Source of the DNA: Nitrospirota bacterium
Lineage (GTDB): Bacteria; Nitrospirota; UBA9217
DNA: 42,506 nt
Direction of reading: 5' to 3'
Assembly (NCBI GenBank): GCA_029858565.1
Contig: JAOUEV010000029.1
Span: 1-42,506, forward strand
Position 1 is the stretch's first letter. The number at the start of each line of letters is the position of its first letter. Under the pieces are notes generated by a model, which had not been told where the DNA came from, made no database searches, and saw only the letters and a list, made by a program, of their open reading frames with translations. Positions 14,920 to 23,411 of the stretch are shown here, piece after piece. Both the position numbers and the translations under genes were made by a program.

Positions 14920-17709
14920 ATGGACTATAAAACAACGCTGAACCTGCCGAAAACAGACTTCCCCATGAAGGCGAATCTCAAGGACCTGGAGCCGAAGTCG
15001 CTCGGCCGGTGGCAGGACCAGAAGATCTACGCCAGGATCCAGGAACGGAACGCGGGCAAGAAAGCCTATATCCTGCACGACGGCCCGCCCTATGCCAACG
15101 GCCACATCCATCTGGGCCACGCGCTGAACAAGATCCTCAAGGACATCATCGTGAAGTACAAGTCCCTGCAGGGCTTCTCCGCGCCCTATGTGCCCGGCTG
15201 GGACTGCCACGGCCTTCCCATCGAACATCAGGTGCTGAAGAACCTCGGTCCCAAGAAGGACACGATGAGCAAGGCCGAGATCCGGAAGCTCTGCCGCGAG
15301 TATGCCGAGAAGTTCATCAATATCCAGCGCGACGAGTTCAAGCGGCTCGGCGTGTTCGGCGACTGGGAGAACCCCTACCTCACCATGAACTACGCCTACG
15401 AGGCGGCGATCGTTCGCGAGCTCGGCAAGTTCGTGGGCACGGGCGGCGTGTACAAGGGCAAGAAGCCGGTCTACTGGTGCGGCTCCTGCGAGACCGCCCT
15501 TGCCGAGGCCGAGGTGGAGTACGGGGACCATGAGTCGCCGTCCATCTCCGTGAAGTTCGCTCTGCCTGACGCGGCCAGGGCGCTGCCTTCTCTCGCAGGC
15601 AAGGATGTTTCGGTCGTGATCTGGACCACCACGCCCTGGACCCTGGTGTCCAACCTCGCTGTCGCGCTCCATCCGGACCTTGATTACGTTGCCATCGAGG
15701 ACAAGGCGACATCAGCGGTCCTGATCGTTGCCGAGGCGCTCCTTGCCCAGTCGCTCCAGAAGTTCGGGATCAAGGACCATAGCGTGCTCGACAAGTTCAA
15801 GGGCAGAAAGCTCGATGGACTGAAGGCGCGCCATCCCTTCATCGACCGCGAGTCCCTGGTGATCCTTGGGGAGCACGTGACGCTCGAAGCAGGCACCGGC
15901 GCGGTGCACACCGCACCGGGCCATGGCCAGGAAGACTATGAGGCCGGGCTCAAGTACGGTCTTGAAGTGTACGCGCCGGTGGACCATAAGGCGCGGTTCA
16001 CGAAAGAGGCGGGCGTGTTCGTGGGCGAGCACGTGCACAAGGCCAACAAGGGCGTGATCGCTCTTCTGAAGGACAAGAACGTCCTGCTGTCCGATGAGAA
16101 GCTGTCGCACTCCTATCCGCACTGCTGGCGGTGCAAGAACCCGGTGATCTTCCGGGCGACCGAGCAGTGGTTCATCTCCATGAAGACCAATGACCTGCTC
16201 AAGAAGGTCGTCGAGGCCGCGGACAAGGTCACCTGGGTGCCCGGCTGGGGCAAGGACCGTTTCATGTCCATGGTCCAGGACCGGCCGGACTGGTGCATCT
16301 CACGCCAGCGGGCCTGGGGCGTTTCGATCACCGCCTTCACGTGCAAGGACTGCGGCAAGCTGCTTTTGGACAAGGCGATCGTTGATCATGTGGCCGACAT
16401 CGTTGCCAAGGAAGGCGCCGATGTCTGGTTCACCAAAGAGGTTTCGGAACTGCTGCCGCAGGGCACGAAGTGTCCCAAGTGCGGCAAGAGCGATTTCGAG
16501 AAGGAAATGGACATCCTCGATGTGTGGTTCGACTCGGGAGTGAGCCAGGCCGCGGTGCTGAGGGAACGCAAGGAGCTTTCCTGGCCCGCGGACATGTATC
16601 TCGAAGGCAGCGACCAGCACCGCGGATGGTTCCAGTCGTCCCTTCTTGCTTCGGTCGGCACCACCGGCAAGGCGCCCTACGGGACCGTGCTGACCCATGG
16701 CTTTACCGTGGACGGCCAGGGAAAGAAGATGAGCAAATCCGCGGGCACCGGCGTGGCGCCCCAGGAGATCATCGACCAATACGGAGCGGAAGTGCTCCGG
16801 CTCTGGGTGTCGGCCGCGGACTATCGCGACGATATGCGCATCTCCAAGGAGATCCTGACGCAGCTGGCGGAAGCCTACCGCAGGATCAGGAACACGAACC
16901 GCTACCTGCTCGGCAACCTCTCGGATTTCGACCCGTCAAAGGATGCGGTTTCCTACGATAAGATGCTCGAGATCGACCGCTGGGCCCTGCACAAGCTCCA
17001 GAAGCTGATCCAGCGGGTGACCAAGGCCTACGACGATTTCGAGTTCCATGCGGTATTCCATTCGCTGCACAATTTCTGCGCCGTGGACCTGAGCGCCTTC
17101 TATCTCGATATCCTGAAGGACCGGCTCTACACGGCCAAGGCAACGTCGCAGGAGCGGCGGTCCGGCCAGACGGCGATGTACGAGATCCTGTCTTCCCTTG
17201 TGCGGCTCATGGCGCCGGTGCTGTCGTTCACCGCCGACGAGGTCTGGGCATACCTGCAGGCAGAGGGAAAAGCGCCCAGCGTTTTCCTGGAGGACTTCCC
17301 GAAAGCGGACCCGAAAAAGACCGACGACGGGCTCGAAAGCAGATGGGACAGGATCATGCAGGTCCGCGGCGAGGTGGCCAAGGTGCTCGAAGGCCTGCGC
17401 AAGGACAAGAAGATCGGCCACTCCCTGGACGCACAGGTCACCCTGCATTGTTCCCCGGACCTGCAGGATTTCCTGAAGCAGTACGAGAAGGACCTTGCGT
17501 TCATTTTCATCGTGTCCCAGGTTTCCGTTGCCGGCGAGCAGGGCGCCGCGGCCGACGCCTATGCCAGCGATATCGTCAAGGGCCTCAAGGTAGCGGCAGG
17601 CGCGGCAAAAGGCCAGAAATGCGGGCGCTGCTGGATGTACCAGGAAAGCGTGGGCACCGTTGCCGACCACCCGGCGATCTGCGGAAGATGCGCGGGAAAC
17701 CTGCCGTAA
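14920..17709 (+). CDS. ileS: isoleucyl-tRNA synthetase
   Basis: Charges tRNA-Ile in the cytoplasm. The protein has 929 residues, the usual bacterial length. The class I signatures are HLGH (64-67, within PPYANGHIHLGH) and KMSKS (603-607). The editing CP1 domain lies between, with GTGAVHTAPGHGQEDYEAG. The anticodon-binding domain is followed by a C-terminal zinc finger, CGRCWMYQESVG...CGRC. ATG 14920 follows the PBP1A stop by one base and uses GGAAGCGG inside the PBP1A end as its ribosome binding site. Next come lspA and lgt. The ileS-lspA order is widespread in bacteria. Confidence 0.97.
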   Translation: MDYKTTLNLPKTDFPMKANLKDLEPKSLGRWQDQKIYARIQERNAGKKAYILHDGPPYANGHIHLGHALNKILKDIIVKYKSLQGFSAPYVPGWDCHGLPIEHQVLKNLGPKKDTMSKAEIRKLCREYAEKFINIQRDEFKRLGVFGDWENPYLTMNYAYEAAIVRELGKFVGTGGVYKGKKPVYWCGSCETALAEAEVEYGDHESPSISVKFALPDAARALPSLAGKDVSVVIWTTTPWTLVSNLAVALHPDLDYVAIEDKATSAVLIVAEALLAQSLQKFGIKDHSVLDKFKGRKLDGLKARHPFIDRESLVILGEHVTLEAGTGAVHTAPGHGQEDYEAGLKYGLEVYAPVDHKARFTKEAGVFVGEHVHKANKGVIALLKDKNVLLSDEKLSHSYPHCWRCKNPVIFRATEQWFISMKTNDLLKKVVEAADKVTWVPGWGKDRFMSMVQDRPDWCISRQRAWGVSITAFTCKDCGKLLLDKAIVDHVADIVAKEGADVWFTKEVSELLPQGTKCPKCGKSDFEKEMDILDVWFDSGVSQAAVLRERKELSWPADMYLEGSDQHRGWFQSSLLASVGTTGKAPYGTVLTHGFTVDGQGKKMSKSAGTGVAPQEIIDQYGAEVLRLWVSAADYRDDMRISKEILTQLAEAYRRIRNTNRYLLGNLSDFDPSKDAVSYDKMLEIDRWALHKLQKLIQRVTKAYDDFEFHAVFHSLHNFCAVDLSAFYLDILKDRLYTAKATSQERRSGQTAMYEILSSLVRLMAPVLSFTADEVWAYLQAEGKAPSVFLEDFPKADPKKTDDGLESRWDRIMQVRGEVAKVLEGLRKDKKIGHSLDAQVTLHCSPDLQDFLKQYEKDLAFIFIVSQVSVAGEQGAAADAYASDIVKGLKVAAGAAKGQKCGRCWMYQESVGTVADHPAICGRCAGNLP

Positions 17710-17737
17710 TGCGGAGTGCGGAATGGGGAATGACCGT

Positions 17738-18226
17738 ATGAAGAACAAATACACCTGGGTCGGCGCCATAGCTGCCGTGGTCATCATCCTCGACCAATGG
17801 ACGAAATATCTCGTGGTGAAGCGGTTTGCCCTGTATGAGACCCTGGCGGTCATCCCCGGGTTCTTCAACCTGAGCTATGTGCGGAACAAGGGAGCGGCAT
17901 TCGGCATCCTCTCGGGCAGCCACGGCGCCTGGCGCAGCGTGTTCTTTGTCGCTGTGGCCGTCATCGCCCTGGCGGCGCTGGCGATGCTGGTCCGTAAATC
18001 CGAAGACCGCCTCTCGATCATCTCGTTTTCCCTGATCGGCGGCGGCGCTCTCGGGAACCTGATCGACCGCATACGCGTCGGCGAGGTAACGGATTTCATC
18101 GACTGGTACTACCGGTCCTATCACTGGCCGACCTTCAATATCGCCGATTCAGCCATCACCGTCGGCGTCGTGCTGCTTGCCGTGGAAATGCTTTTCCCGG
18201 GAAAAGAAACGGCACGTGAAACGTGA
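17738..18226 (+). CDS. lspA: lipoprotein signal peptidase (signal peptidase II)
   Basis: Inner-membrane aspartyl peptidase that removes signal peptides from diacylated prolipoproteins. It has 162 residues and four membrane helices. The catalytic Asp119 is in GEVTDFID and Asp137 in FNIADSAI, and the N-terminal DQWTK and GAAFGIL motifs are present. ATG 17738 is chosen. ATG 17723 is possible but would add five residues encoded by a low-complexity spacer (GCGGAGTGCGGAATGGGG). It lies between ileS and lgt, and this maturation pair matters for the roughly ten lipoproteins encoded in this window. Confidence 0.96.
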   Translation: MKNKYTWVGAIAAVVIILDQWTKYLVVKRFALYETLAVIPGFFNLSYVRNKGAAFGILSGSHGAWRSVFFVAVAVIALAALAMLVRKSEDRLSIISFSLIGGGALGNLIDRIRVGEVTDFIDWYYRSYHWPTFNIADSAITVGVVLLAVEMLFPGKETARET

Positions 18227-18304
18227 AAGGTGAGACGGACCTCTTGATACATCCGCCCTTTGCAGTGCTCACGTCTGACGTCTGAAGTTTTTACGGAGAA
18301 CACC

Positions 18305-19138
18305 ATGCATCCCATTCTTTTTGAAATTCCCAGGATCGAGTTCGGCGCCTGGGCGCTCGGCCCCATTCCCATCAGGATGTACGGCCTGATGATCGGCATC
18401 GGGTTCCTGGTCAGCATCTTGCTGGCGTCGCGCAAGGCGAAAAAAGAAGGCATCGATCCCGACCGCATCATGGATATGGGCGTGTACCTCCTTCTTGCCG
18501 CGATCGTGGGATCACGGCTCCTTTATGTGCTGGTGAACCTGCAGGAGTTCCGTCAGAATCCCCTGGACGCCTTTGCCATCTGGAAGGGCGGGCTCGTGTT
18601 CTACGGCGGTTTGATCGGCGCCGTGGGAACCGGGCTCTGGTACGTGCGGCATCATAATCTGCCGATGTGGAAGACCGCGGATATCGTCGCGCCCTATATC
18701 GCGCTGGGGCACATGTTCGGCCGGTTCGGCTGCTTCTTTGCCGGCTGCTGCTATGGCGCGCCCTGTGCCAGCTCGGTCTGCATCACCTTTGCCGATCCCC
18801 GGTCCCTGGCTCCGCTGGGTGTGCCCGTCTATCCCACCCAGCTCTTCGAGGCAGGCGGCGAGTTCATGAACTTCATTCTGCTCCTGATGCTCTATCGGCA
18901 CAAGAAGTTCGATGGTCAGATCTTCTGGTTCTACCCTGCCTTGTACTCCATCCTCCGGTTCATGGTGGAGTTCTTCCGGGGCGATGCCGCCCGGGGCGTC
19001 TATTTCGGCGGCTACATCTCGACCTCCCAGATCATCTCGGTGCTTTCCTTCGGCATTTCCCTGTTCATGCTCTGGTGGCTCGGGAGGAAACAGGCCGAGA
19101 TCGGGGCGGCGAAGCCTCCTGACAAAAAGCGCGCCTGA
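18305..19138 (+). CDS. lgt: prolipoprotein diacylglyceryl transferase
   Basis: Attaches diacylglycerol to the lipobox Cys, the step before LspA. The protein has 277 residues and about seven membrane helices. The Lgt signature is GHMFGRFGCFFAGCCYG, with Arg140 in the position of the essential E. coli Arg143. The YGGLIG motif has Tyr100 where E. coli has His103, a substitution also found in other Lgt groups. The start ATG 18305 is reached 78 bases after lspA. The spacer carries GTGAAACGTGAAAGGTGAGAC-like low complexity. Nothing suggests loss of function. Confidence 0.95.
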   Translation: MHPILFEIPRIEFGAWALGPIPIRMYGLMIGIGFLVSILLASRKAKKEGIDPDRIMDMGVYLLLAAIVGSRLLYVLVNLQEFRQNPLDAFAIWKGGLVFYGGLIGAVGTGLWYVRHHNLPMWKTADIVAPYIALGHMFGRFGCFFAGCCYGAPCASSVCITFADPRSLAPLGVPVYPTQLFEAGGEFMNFILLLMLYRHKKFDGQIFWFYPALYSILRFMVEFFRGDAARGVYFGGYISTSQIISVLSFGISLFMLWWLGRKQAEIGAAKPPDKKRA

Positions 19139-19144
19139 TCCCGG

Positions 19145-19176
19145 CCCGGTCCCGGGACCGGGAGCGCTGAACGCTC
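19145..19176. repeat. two adjacent hairpins between lgt and the pseudouridine synthase gene
   Basis: An 18-bp perfect palindrome at 19145-19162 is followed at once by a small hairpin (GAGCG-CTGAA-CGCTC, 19162-19176). There is no T-run. It may slow transcription or protect the 3' end of the lgt message. Confidence 0.6.
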
Positions 19177-19187
19177 TTCTCCGTGCC

Positions 19188-20183
19188 ATGCCTTATACAA
19201 CCTTCACTGTCACCGAAAGCCACCGCGGCAAGCGGCTGGACCTGTTCATCCAGCACCATGACGCGCATATATCGCGGAACCGCATCCAGGCGATGCTGGC
19301 CGATGGGCTTGCGCTGGTGAACGGGAAGCCCGAGAAGCCGGGCTACAAGGTAAAGCCCGGCGATGTGATCACCCTTGAGCTTCCCGAACGCATCATCCGC
19401 GAGGTCCTTCCCGAGAACATCCCGCTCCATGTTGTCTATGAGGACGACGCCATGGTGGTCCTGAACAAACCTGCCGGCCTGGTCGTGCATCCCGCTCCGG
19501 GGAACTACACCGGCACGCTCGTGAACGCCCTGCTGTTCCATTATGGGAGCCTTCCCGCTGCTCTGGGGTCCGGACCCGACGACGAAGAAGGGGAAGGAGG
19601 CAGGGAGCGGGCAGGGATCGTGCATCGTCTGGACAAGGATACATCGGGCATCATGGTCGTGGCGCGCACGCCGGAGGTGCTCAGGACGCTGTCGGCGCAG
19701 TTCAAGGCCCGGATCGTGCAGAAGAAATATCTTGCCCTGGTGGCGGGCGTGATCAAGAAGGGTTCCGGCACCATAGAGGCGGCCATCGGCAGGCATGTGA
19801 AGGAGCGGAAGAAGATCAGTGTGCATACCGCGTCCCCGCGCGAGGCGATCACCCTGTTCCGCGTGATGGAGAGATACCGGATAGCCACGCTGGTGGAAGT
19901 TGAGATCAAGACCGGCCGGACCCACCAGATCCGCGTGCACATGTCCCACCTGGGCCATCCGGTCCTTGGAGACCGCACCTACGGCAACGACCGGCTCTTG
20001 AAGATCGGCGATTTGATGATCGACCGGCAGATGCTCCACGCCGAATCCCTTTCCCTGCGCCACCCGATCTCCGGTCACCCCATGACCTTCAGCGCACCGC
20101 CTCCTGCTGACATGCAGGCGGTCATCAATGCGCTGCGCGTTATGTCCAGAGACCGGTCTCGATCCGGGAATGAGCAGGAATAA
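19188..20183 (+). CDS. RluD-family 23S rRNA pseudouridine synthase
   Basis: Converts uridines to pseudouridine in large-subunit rRNA. It has 331 residues. An N-terminal S4 RNA-binding domain (about 15-75) is followed by the RluA-type catalytic domain with Asp149 in HRLDKDTSG, NKPAGLVVHP, and GRTHQIRVHMSHLGHPVLGD. A slightly acidic insert (GSGPDDEEGEGGRE, about 128-140) lies just before the catalytic motif. The exact target uridines cannot be told from sequence, so no rlu letter is assigned. It is the last gene of the run that begins with PBP1A. Confidence 0.93.
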   Translation: MPYTTFTVTESHRGKRLDLFIQHHDAHISRNRIQAMLADGLALVNGKPEKPGYKVKPGDVITLELPERIIREVLPENIPLHVVYEDDAMVVLNKPAGLVVHPAPGNYTGTLVNALLFHYGSLPAALGSGPDDEEGEGGRERAGIVHRLDKDTSGIMVVARTPEVLRTLSAQFKARIVQKKYLALVAGVIKKGSGTIEAAIGRHVKERKKISVHTASPREAITLFRVMERYRIATLVEVEIKTGRTHQIRVHMSHLGHPVLGDRTYGNDRLLKIGDLMIDRQMLHAESLSLRHPISGHPMTFSAPPPADMQAVINALRVMSRDRSRSGNEQE

Positions 20184-20358
20184 GCGAATAGCTAGGTGTT
20201 CGTGGTCGGCAACGATCTGTTAAAATTCCTTCAGATCCCCGGCGATGCCGGGCGGTTCACGCATGATTGAGCACTTTGACCCCGATGGTTGCAAAAGCAC
20301 TTAACTGCATATTCCTGTCGGCCCGACACTCCTGAGTTCAAAAAAACGCGTCATTACC

Positions 20359-20386
20359 TTGATTTTTTTCAACAGCATGTTATATT
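20359..20386 (+). promoter_or_regulatory. predicted sigma70-type promoter for the PEGA-domain gene
   Basis: TTGATT (20359-20364), a 16-bp spacer and TATATT (20381-20386) in an AT-rich patch, about 45 bases before ATG 20431. GGGGG before the ATG may act as the ribosome binding site. Confidence 0.6.
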
Positions 20387-20430
20387 CTTACTGGTTAGGT
20401 GCATATGGATATTGATGAGGGGGAATTGGC

Positions 20431-21393
20431 ATGCGTACATGGGGGATGGTTCTTTTAGCGCTGGCACTGATCGCCGGTCCGGCATACGCTCAGGAGGGTG
20501 ATGAGAGCGCGAACATCGATATTCGAAGCACCCTGGTGGGGACCCGGGTCTATCTGGCAGATACTTATGTGGGTGACGCGGACCTGTTCCTGGACAACGT
20601 TCCTCCCGGAGACCACATGATCATCATGCGGCAGGGCAGCCAGCGGATCAACGGCCAGTTCAGCGTGAAGGCCGGCGAAACGCTCATGCTGGAGGGCCGG
20701 TTTGAAGAAAACCGTATCGTGGACCTCAAGAAGGTCGCGCGCGAGGACGCGATGAAGCGGGCCGAAGCAGAGCGGAAGGCAGAGGAGGAGCGGAAGGCAG
20801 AGGCGGAAAAGAAGAAGGAGCAGGCCGCTGCCGTGCCGGAAAAGAAGAAGCCTGAGCCGAAAAAGCCAACAGCAGCTGCTGTAAAACCGGCAAAGAACGC
20901 CGCTGATGAGCGCCGCGACCAGTATCTAACGCTCATTCGCGTGGATTTCAATGAAAGCGGAAGCACAGATGTGAAGATCGTGGCGAGGGCGAACGCGAAG
21001 TCAACGACGAACTTCACCGATAACCAGTCCACCTCGGGCAAACTTGTCCGTTCGAAGCAGAACTACACGCTCTGTGACGGCGCCGAATGTTTCCGCGATT
21101 GGACCGGCAGGTTCTTCTACATCGATGACACCGGAAAACGCGACGCTTTTTTGATCCGGTGGCGTGAAACGATTTTCAGCGGCATCACGCCGCAGGGGAC
21201 CAGCAAGAAGGACATGGACCTTTGCCTGAACGGAGACTGCAAGCAAATCACATACAGCCCGGAAGGCAGCGGCACAATTCAGACACCGATCGACCGCTAT
21301 GTCCTGATATGGGCCAAGGGCAATTTCACCATCCGCCGCGCAGACCTGCTGAAGGAGATAACCGATGCAGGCGGCAAAGTGCCGGAGTTCTGA
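20431..21393 (+). CDS. secreted PEGA-domain protein of unknown function
   Basis: Protein of 320 residues. A signal peptide (about 1-21, ending AYAQ) is followed by a PEGA-like beta domain (about 28-92, with GTRVYLADTYVGDADLFLDNVPPGDHMIIMRQG), a charged Lys/Glu/Ala-rich linker (about 100-165) that looks like a coiled coil or cell-wall-spanning stretch, and a C-terminal beta-rich domain (about 168-320) with two Cys pairs (LCDGAEC and LCLNGDC). The C-terminal domain is not recognised. A monocistronic unit is likely, with its own promoter and terminator. PEGA domains are usually surface- or wall-associated. Confidence 0.8.
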   Translation: MRTWGMVLLALALIAGPAYAQEGDESANIDIRSTLVGTRVYLADTYVGDADLFLDNVPPGDHMIIMRQGSQRINGQFSVKAGETLMLEGRFEENRIVDLKKVAREDAMKRAEAERKAEEERKAEAEKKKEQAAAVPEKKKPEPKKPTAAAVKPAKNAADERRDQYLTLIRVDFNESGSTDVKIVARANAKSTTNFTDNQSTSGKLVRSKQNYTLCDGAECFRDWTGRFFYIDDTGKRDAFLIRWRETIFSGITPQGTSKKDMDLCLNGDCKQITYSPEGSGTIQTPIDRYVLIWAKGNFTIRRADLLKEITDAGGKVPEF

Positions 21394-21418
21394 TCAACAA
21401 TACAAGTCATCGTCTGCA

Positions 21419-21447
21419 ACGGCCGGTACCCTGTCCCGGCCGTTTTT
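21419..21447 (+). terminator. intrinsic terminator after the PEGA gene
   Basis: An 8-bp GC-rich stem (ACGGCCGG, 21419-21426, with 21436-21443), a 9-base loop and TTTTT at 21443-21447. Confidence 0.8.
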
Positions 21448-21667
21448 CTATTTATACTGTGCAAAGAAAGGCAGGTCAACTCACCGAATATCTTCTGGAA
21501 GATGATTATGATGCAGACAGATCGTTGCACAGCGGTTGCATGCTGACATTCCAATATTTCATGCTAAGCGACTATTCCGCATTTCACCGGTTCAGGAAGA
21601 TTGACCTGCAGGACGAGCGGAGATTGCGGGGACCTGACCTTCTCGGGAACAAAACGGTAATACGATA
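21448..21667 (+). other. gene-poor gap between two terminators
   Basis: The gap from 21394 to 21746 holds no convincing gene. It contains two plus-strand terminators (21419-21447 and 21668-21715), with 220 bases between them. An open frame from about 21459 ends exactly where the second terminator begins (TAG 21666-21668). Part of it may be a small gene or a decayed gene end. Confidence 0.4.
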
Positions 21668-21668
21668 G
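21540..21668 (+). CDS. possible small ORF, 42 residues
   Basis: ATG 21540 opens a 42-residue frame (MLTFQYFMLSDYSAFHRF...) that ends at the foot of an intrinsic terminator. The frame is open upstream to about GTG 21459 (69 residues). No ribosome binding site precedes either start and no family is recognised. The only support is the terminator directly behind the stop, so this could equally be a gene remnant or chance. Confidence 0.2.
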   Translation: MLTFQYFMLSDYSAFHRFRKIDLQDERRLRGPDLLGNKTVIR

Positions 21669-21715
21669 GGCAGCGCGATCATTCAGGAGAGGCTATCGCG
21701 CCGCTCCTTTTTTTT
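21668..21715 (+). terminator. intrinsic terminator without an obvious upstream gene
   Basis: The stem 21668-21679 with 21695-21706 (core GCGCGAT/ATCGCGC, one internal mismatch) is followed by eight T residues at 21708-21715. The T-run gives it plus-strand direction, facing the 3' end of rlmN. Confidence 0.7.
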
Positions 21716-21746
21716 GTCGCCGCAAGAAAAGCCGCCCGGTGAAGCG

Positions 21747-22793
21747 CTATTTCGGGGCAGCCTGCTGCCGGGCCCTGAGCTGGCCGCAGGCCGCGCTGAT
21801 GTCCCTGCCGCGGCTCCGGCGGACGACAACGATGATCTTGTTCCGGACCAGGACGTCGCGGAAGACCGCGACGCTCTCGGCATCGGGGCGGTCAAAGGGA
21901 GCGCCGGGGAAGGGATTGAACAGCAGCAGATTGACCATGGAGGGAAGGTCCTTGAGGAGCCTGATCAGCCGGTGCGCGTCTTCAAGCGAATCGTTCACGC
22001 CTTTGAACAGGACATATTCGATGGTCACGGTCCTTCCGCTTTTGGCCGCATAGTAACGAAGGGACCCTATAAGCTGTTCGATCGGGTAGACCTTGTTCAC
22101 CGGCATGATCCTGTCCCGCACTTCATCGGTCGTGGCGTTGAGGGATACCGCGAGGCTCGCGGGGACATCATCGTCGGCCAGCCGCTCGATCATGGGCGCG
22201 AGGCCGCAGGTGGAGATGGTGACCCGTTTTGTGGAAAAGGCAAGGCCGCTATGGTCCGTCGCGGTTGTAATGAAGCGGCGGACCCTGTCGTAATTGCTCA
22301 GGGGCTCGCCGGTGCCCATCAGCACGAGATTGCTGATCCGGTCCGGCCCCGCGAGCGCGGTCGCGGCAAAGACCTGATTGACGATCTCCGCGTGAGACAG
22401 GTTGCGCACGAGACCAGCCCCGCCGGTAAGACAGAACAGGCAGCCGGAAGCGCAGCCGACCTGCGTTGATATGCAGAGGGTCAGCCGGTCCCTGCCCGGA
22501 ATGAGCACGCCTTCCACTGCGTTCCCGTCATGCAGCCGGTAGAGGAGCTTTCGTGTGCCATCGGAGGATTCTTCGATCCGCTCGACAACGATGCGGGAGA
22601 TCGTGCAACTCGGCGTCAGGACCTCCCGGATGCGGCGGGAAAGGCTGGTCATGGAGCCCAGGTCCTCGATCCTATGACGATAGAGCAGGGCAGCCGTGCG
22701 GCTGCCGGCGCCTGGGCGAAGACCGAGCGTGAGGGAACAATACTGCTCGATCTCAGCGGGGGTCAGGTCTTTGAGGTCCGCGGGAGGGGGCAA
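21747..22793 (-). CDS. rlmN: RlmN-family dual-specificity RNA methyltransferase (23S rRNA A2503/tRNA A37)
   Basis: Radical-SAM enzyme of 348 residues that methylates C2 of adenine. The 4Fe-4S ligands are Cys114, Cys118 and Cys121 in VGCASGCLFC. Other family motifs are LVLMGTGEPLSNYD, VTISTCGL, SLNATTDEVRDRIMP and the C-terminal RSRGRDISAACGQL, which holds the methyl-carrying Cys. The RlmN type is favoured over Cfr, which confers resistance, by overall motif match. The only reasonable start is TTG at 22793, with GGGAG about 12 bases upstream, just after the stop of the ferritin-like gene. The two therefore form a short operon. Confidence 0.92.
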   Translation of the reverse strand: MPPPADLKDLTPAEIEQYCSLTLGLRPGAGSRTAALLYRHRIEDLGSMTSLSRRIREVLTPSCTISRIVVERIEESSDGTRKLLYRLHDGNAVEGVLIPGRDRLTLCISTQVGCASGCLFCLTGGAGLVRNLSHAEIVNQVFAATALAGPDRISNLVLMGTGEPLSNYDRVRRFITTATDHSGLAFSTKRVTISTCGLAPMIERLADDDVPASLAVSLNATTDEVRDRIMPVNKVYPIEQLIGSLRYYAAKSGRTVTIEYVLFKGVNDSLEDAHRLIRLLKDLPSMVNLLLFNPFPGAPFDRPDAESVAVFRDVLVRNKIIVVVRRSRGRDISAACGQLRARQQAAPK

Positions 22794-22810
22794 CGAAAGG
22801 TCAGCTCCCT

Positions 22811-23296
22811 TTACGAAAGGGCTTTCTTCATCTTGTTCAGATGGTCAAGGTGCTTTGTTTCCTGGGACATCATGTCTTCGAAGATCACTTTCGCTTCACG
22901 GTCAGCAGCTCGCGCTGCCAGGCCCTTGTACAGGTTGTAGGCTTTTGCCTCTATCCCCAGGGCGATGGTCAAGGCGTCCTTTTCATCGCGAACGACATGG
23001 GTCTCGATCTTCTTCTCCAGGTCCTTCACCGGAATGCCGCTCTCGGAAACCGTCGCGGGGACGGAAGCGCTGAACGTCTCGAATTCCAGCAGTTCCCGGT
23101 CATCGAGGATGGACTGGTAAAGGGACTGGATATAGGCCATGTGTTGTGTTTCCCAGCGGGTCAATTCCTCAAAGGTCTTTTTTGCCTCGGCAGAGGTCGA
23201 TTTTGCCGCTGCCTGCGAGTAGAAATCCCGCGTGCCTTTCTCCATGATGAATGCCTCAACAAGCGCCTGCAAAAGGTCCTCTTTTCCCGTGATCAT
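22811..23296 (-). CDS. rubrerythrin-like ferritin-family protein
   Basis: Four-helix di-iron protein of 161 residues. The two half-sites appear as E-K-G-x-x-x-F-Y (helix 1), ETQH (helix 2), GIEAKAYNLYK (helix 3) and ETKHLDHL (helix 4), giving the E/ExxH pattern of rubrerythrin and Mn-catalase-like erythrins. There is no C-terminal rubredoxin domain, so any peroxidase activity would need a separate electron donor. Typical role: peroxide or iron handling in anaerobes. AAGGAG precedes ATG 23296. It is upstream of rlmN in the same operon and divergent from dtd. Confidence 0.88.
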   Translation of the reverse strand: MITGKEDLLQALVEAFIMEKGTRDFYSQAAAKSTSAEAKKTFEELTRWETQHMAYIQSLYQSILDDRELLEFETFSASVPATVSESGIPVKDLEKKIETHVVRDEKDALTIALGIEAKAYNLYKGLAARAADREAKVIFEDMMSQETKHLDHLNKMKKALS

Positions 23297-23335
23297 CGGT
23301 CCGCTCCTTTCCCGTCATCAGATGGTTCACCACAT

Positions 23336-23364
23336 ACTCTACCATAGGAACCGGTGTTTGTCAT
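23336..23364 (-). promoter_or_regulatory. possible promoter for the rubrerythrin-like/rlmN operon
   Basis: On the minus strand, ATGACA (23364-23359), a 17-bp spacer and TAGAGT (23341-23336) with an upstream TGG. The match is moderate. Confidence 0.4.
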
Positions 23365-23411
23365 TTCACTTTTCACCGTGCGCCATGCGGTGAAAAGGAG
23401 TATGATGGGCC

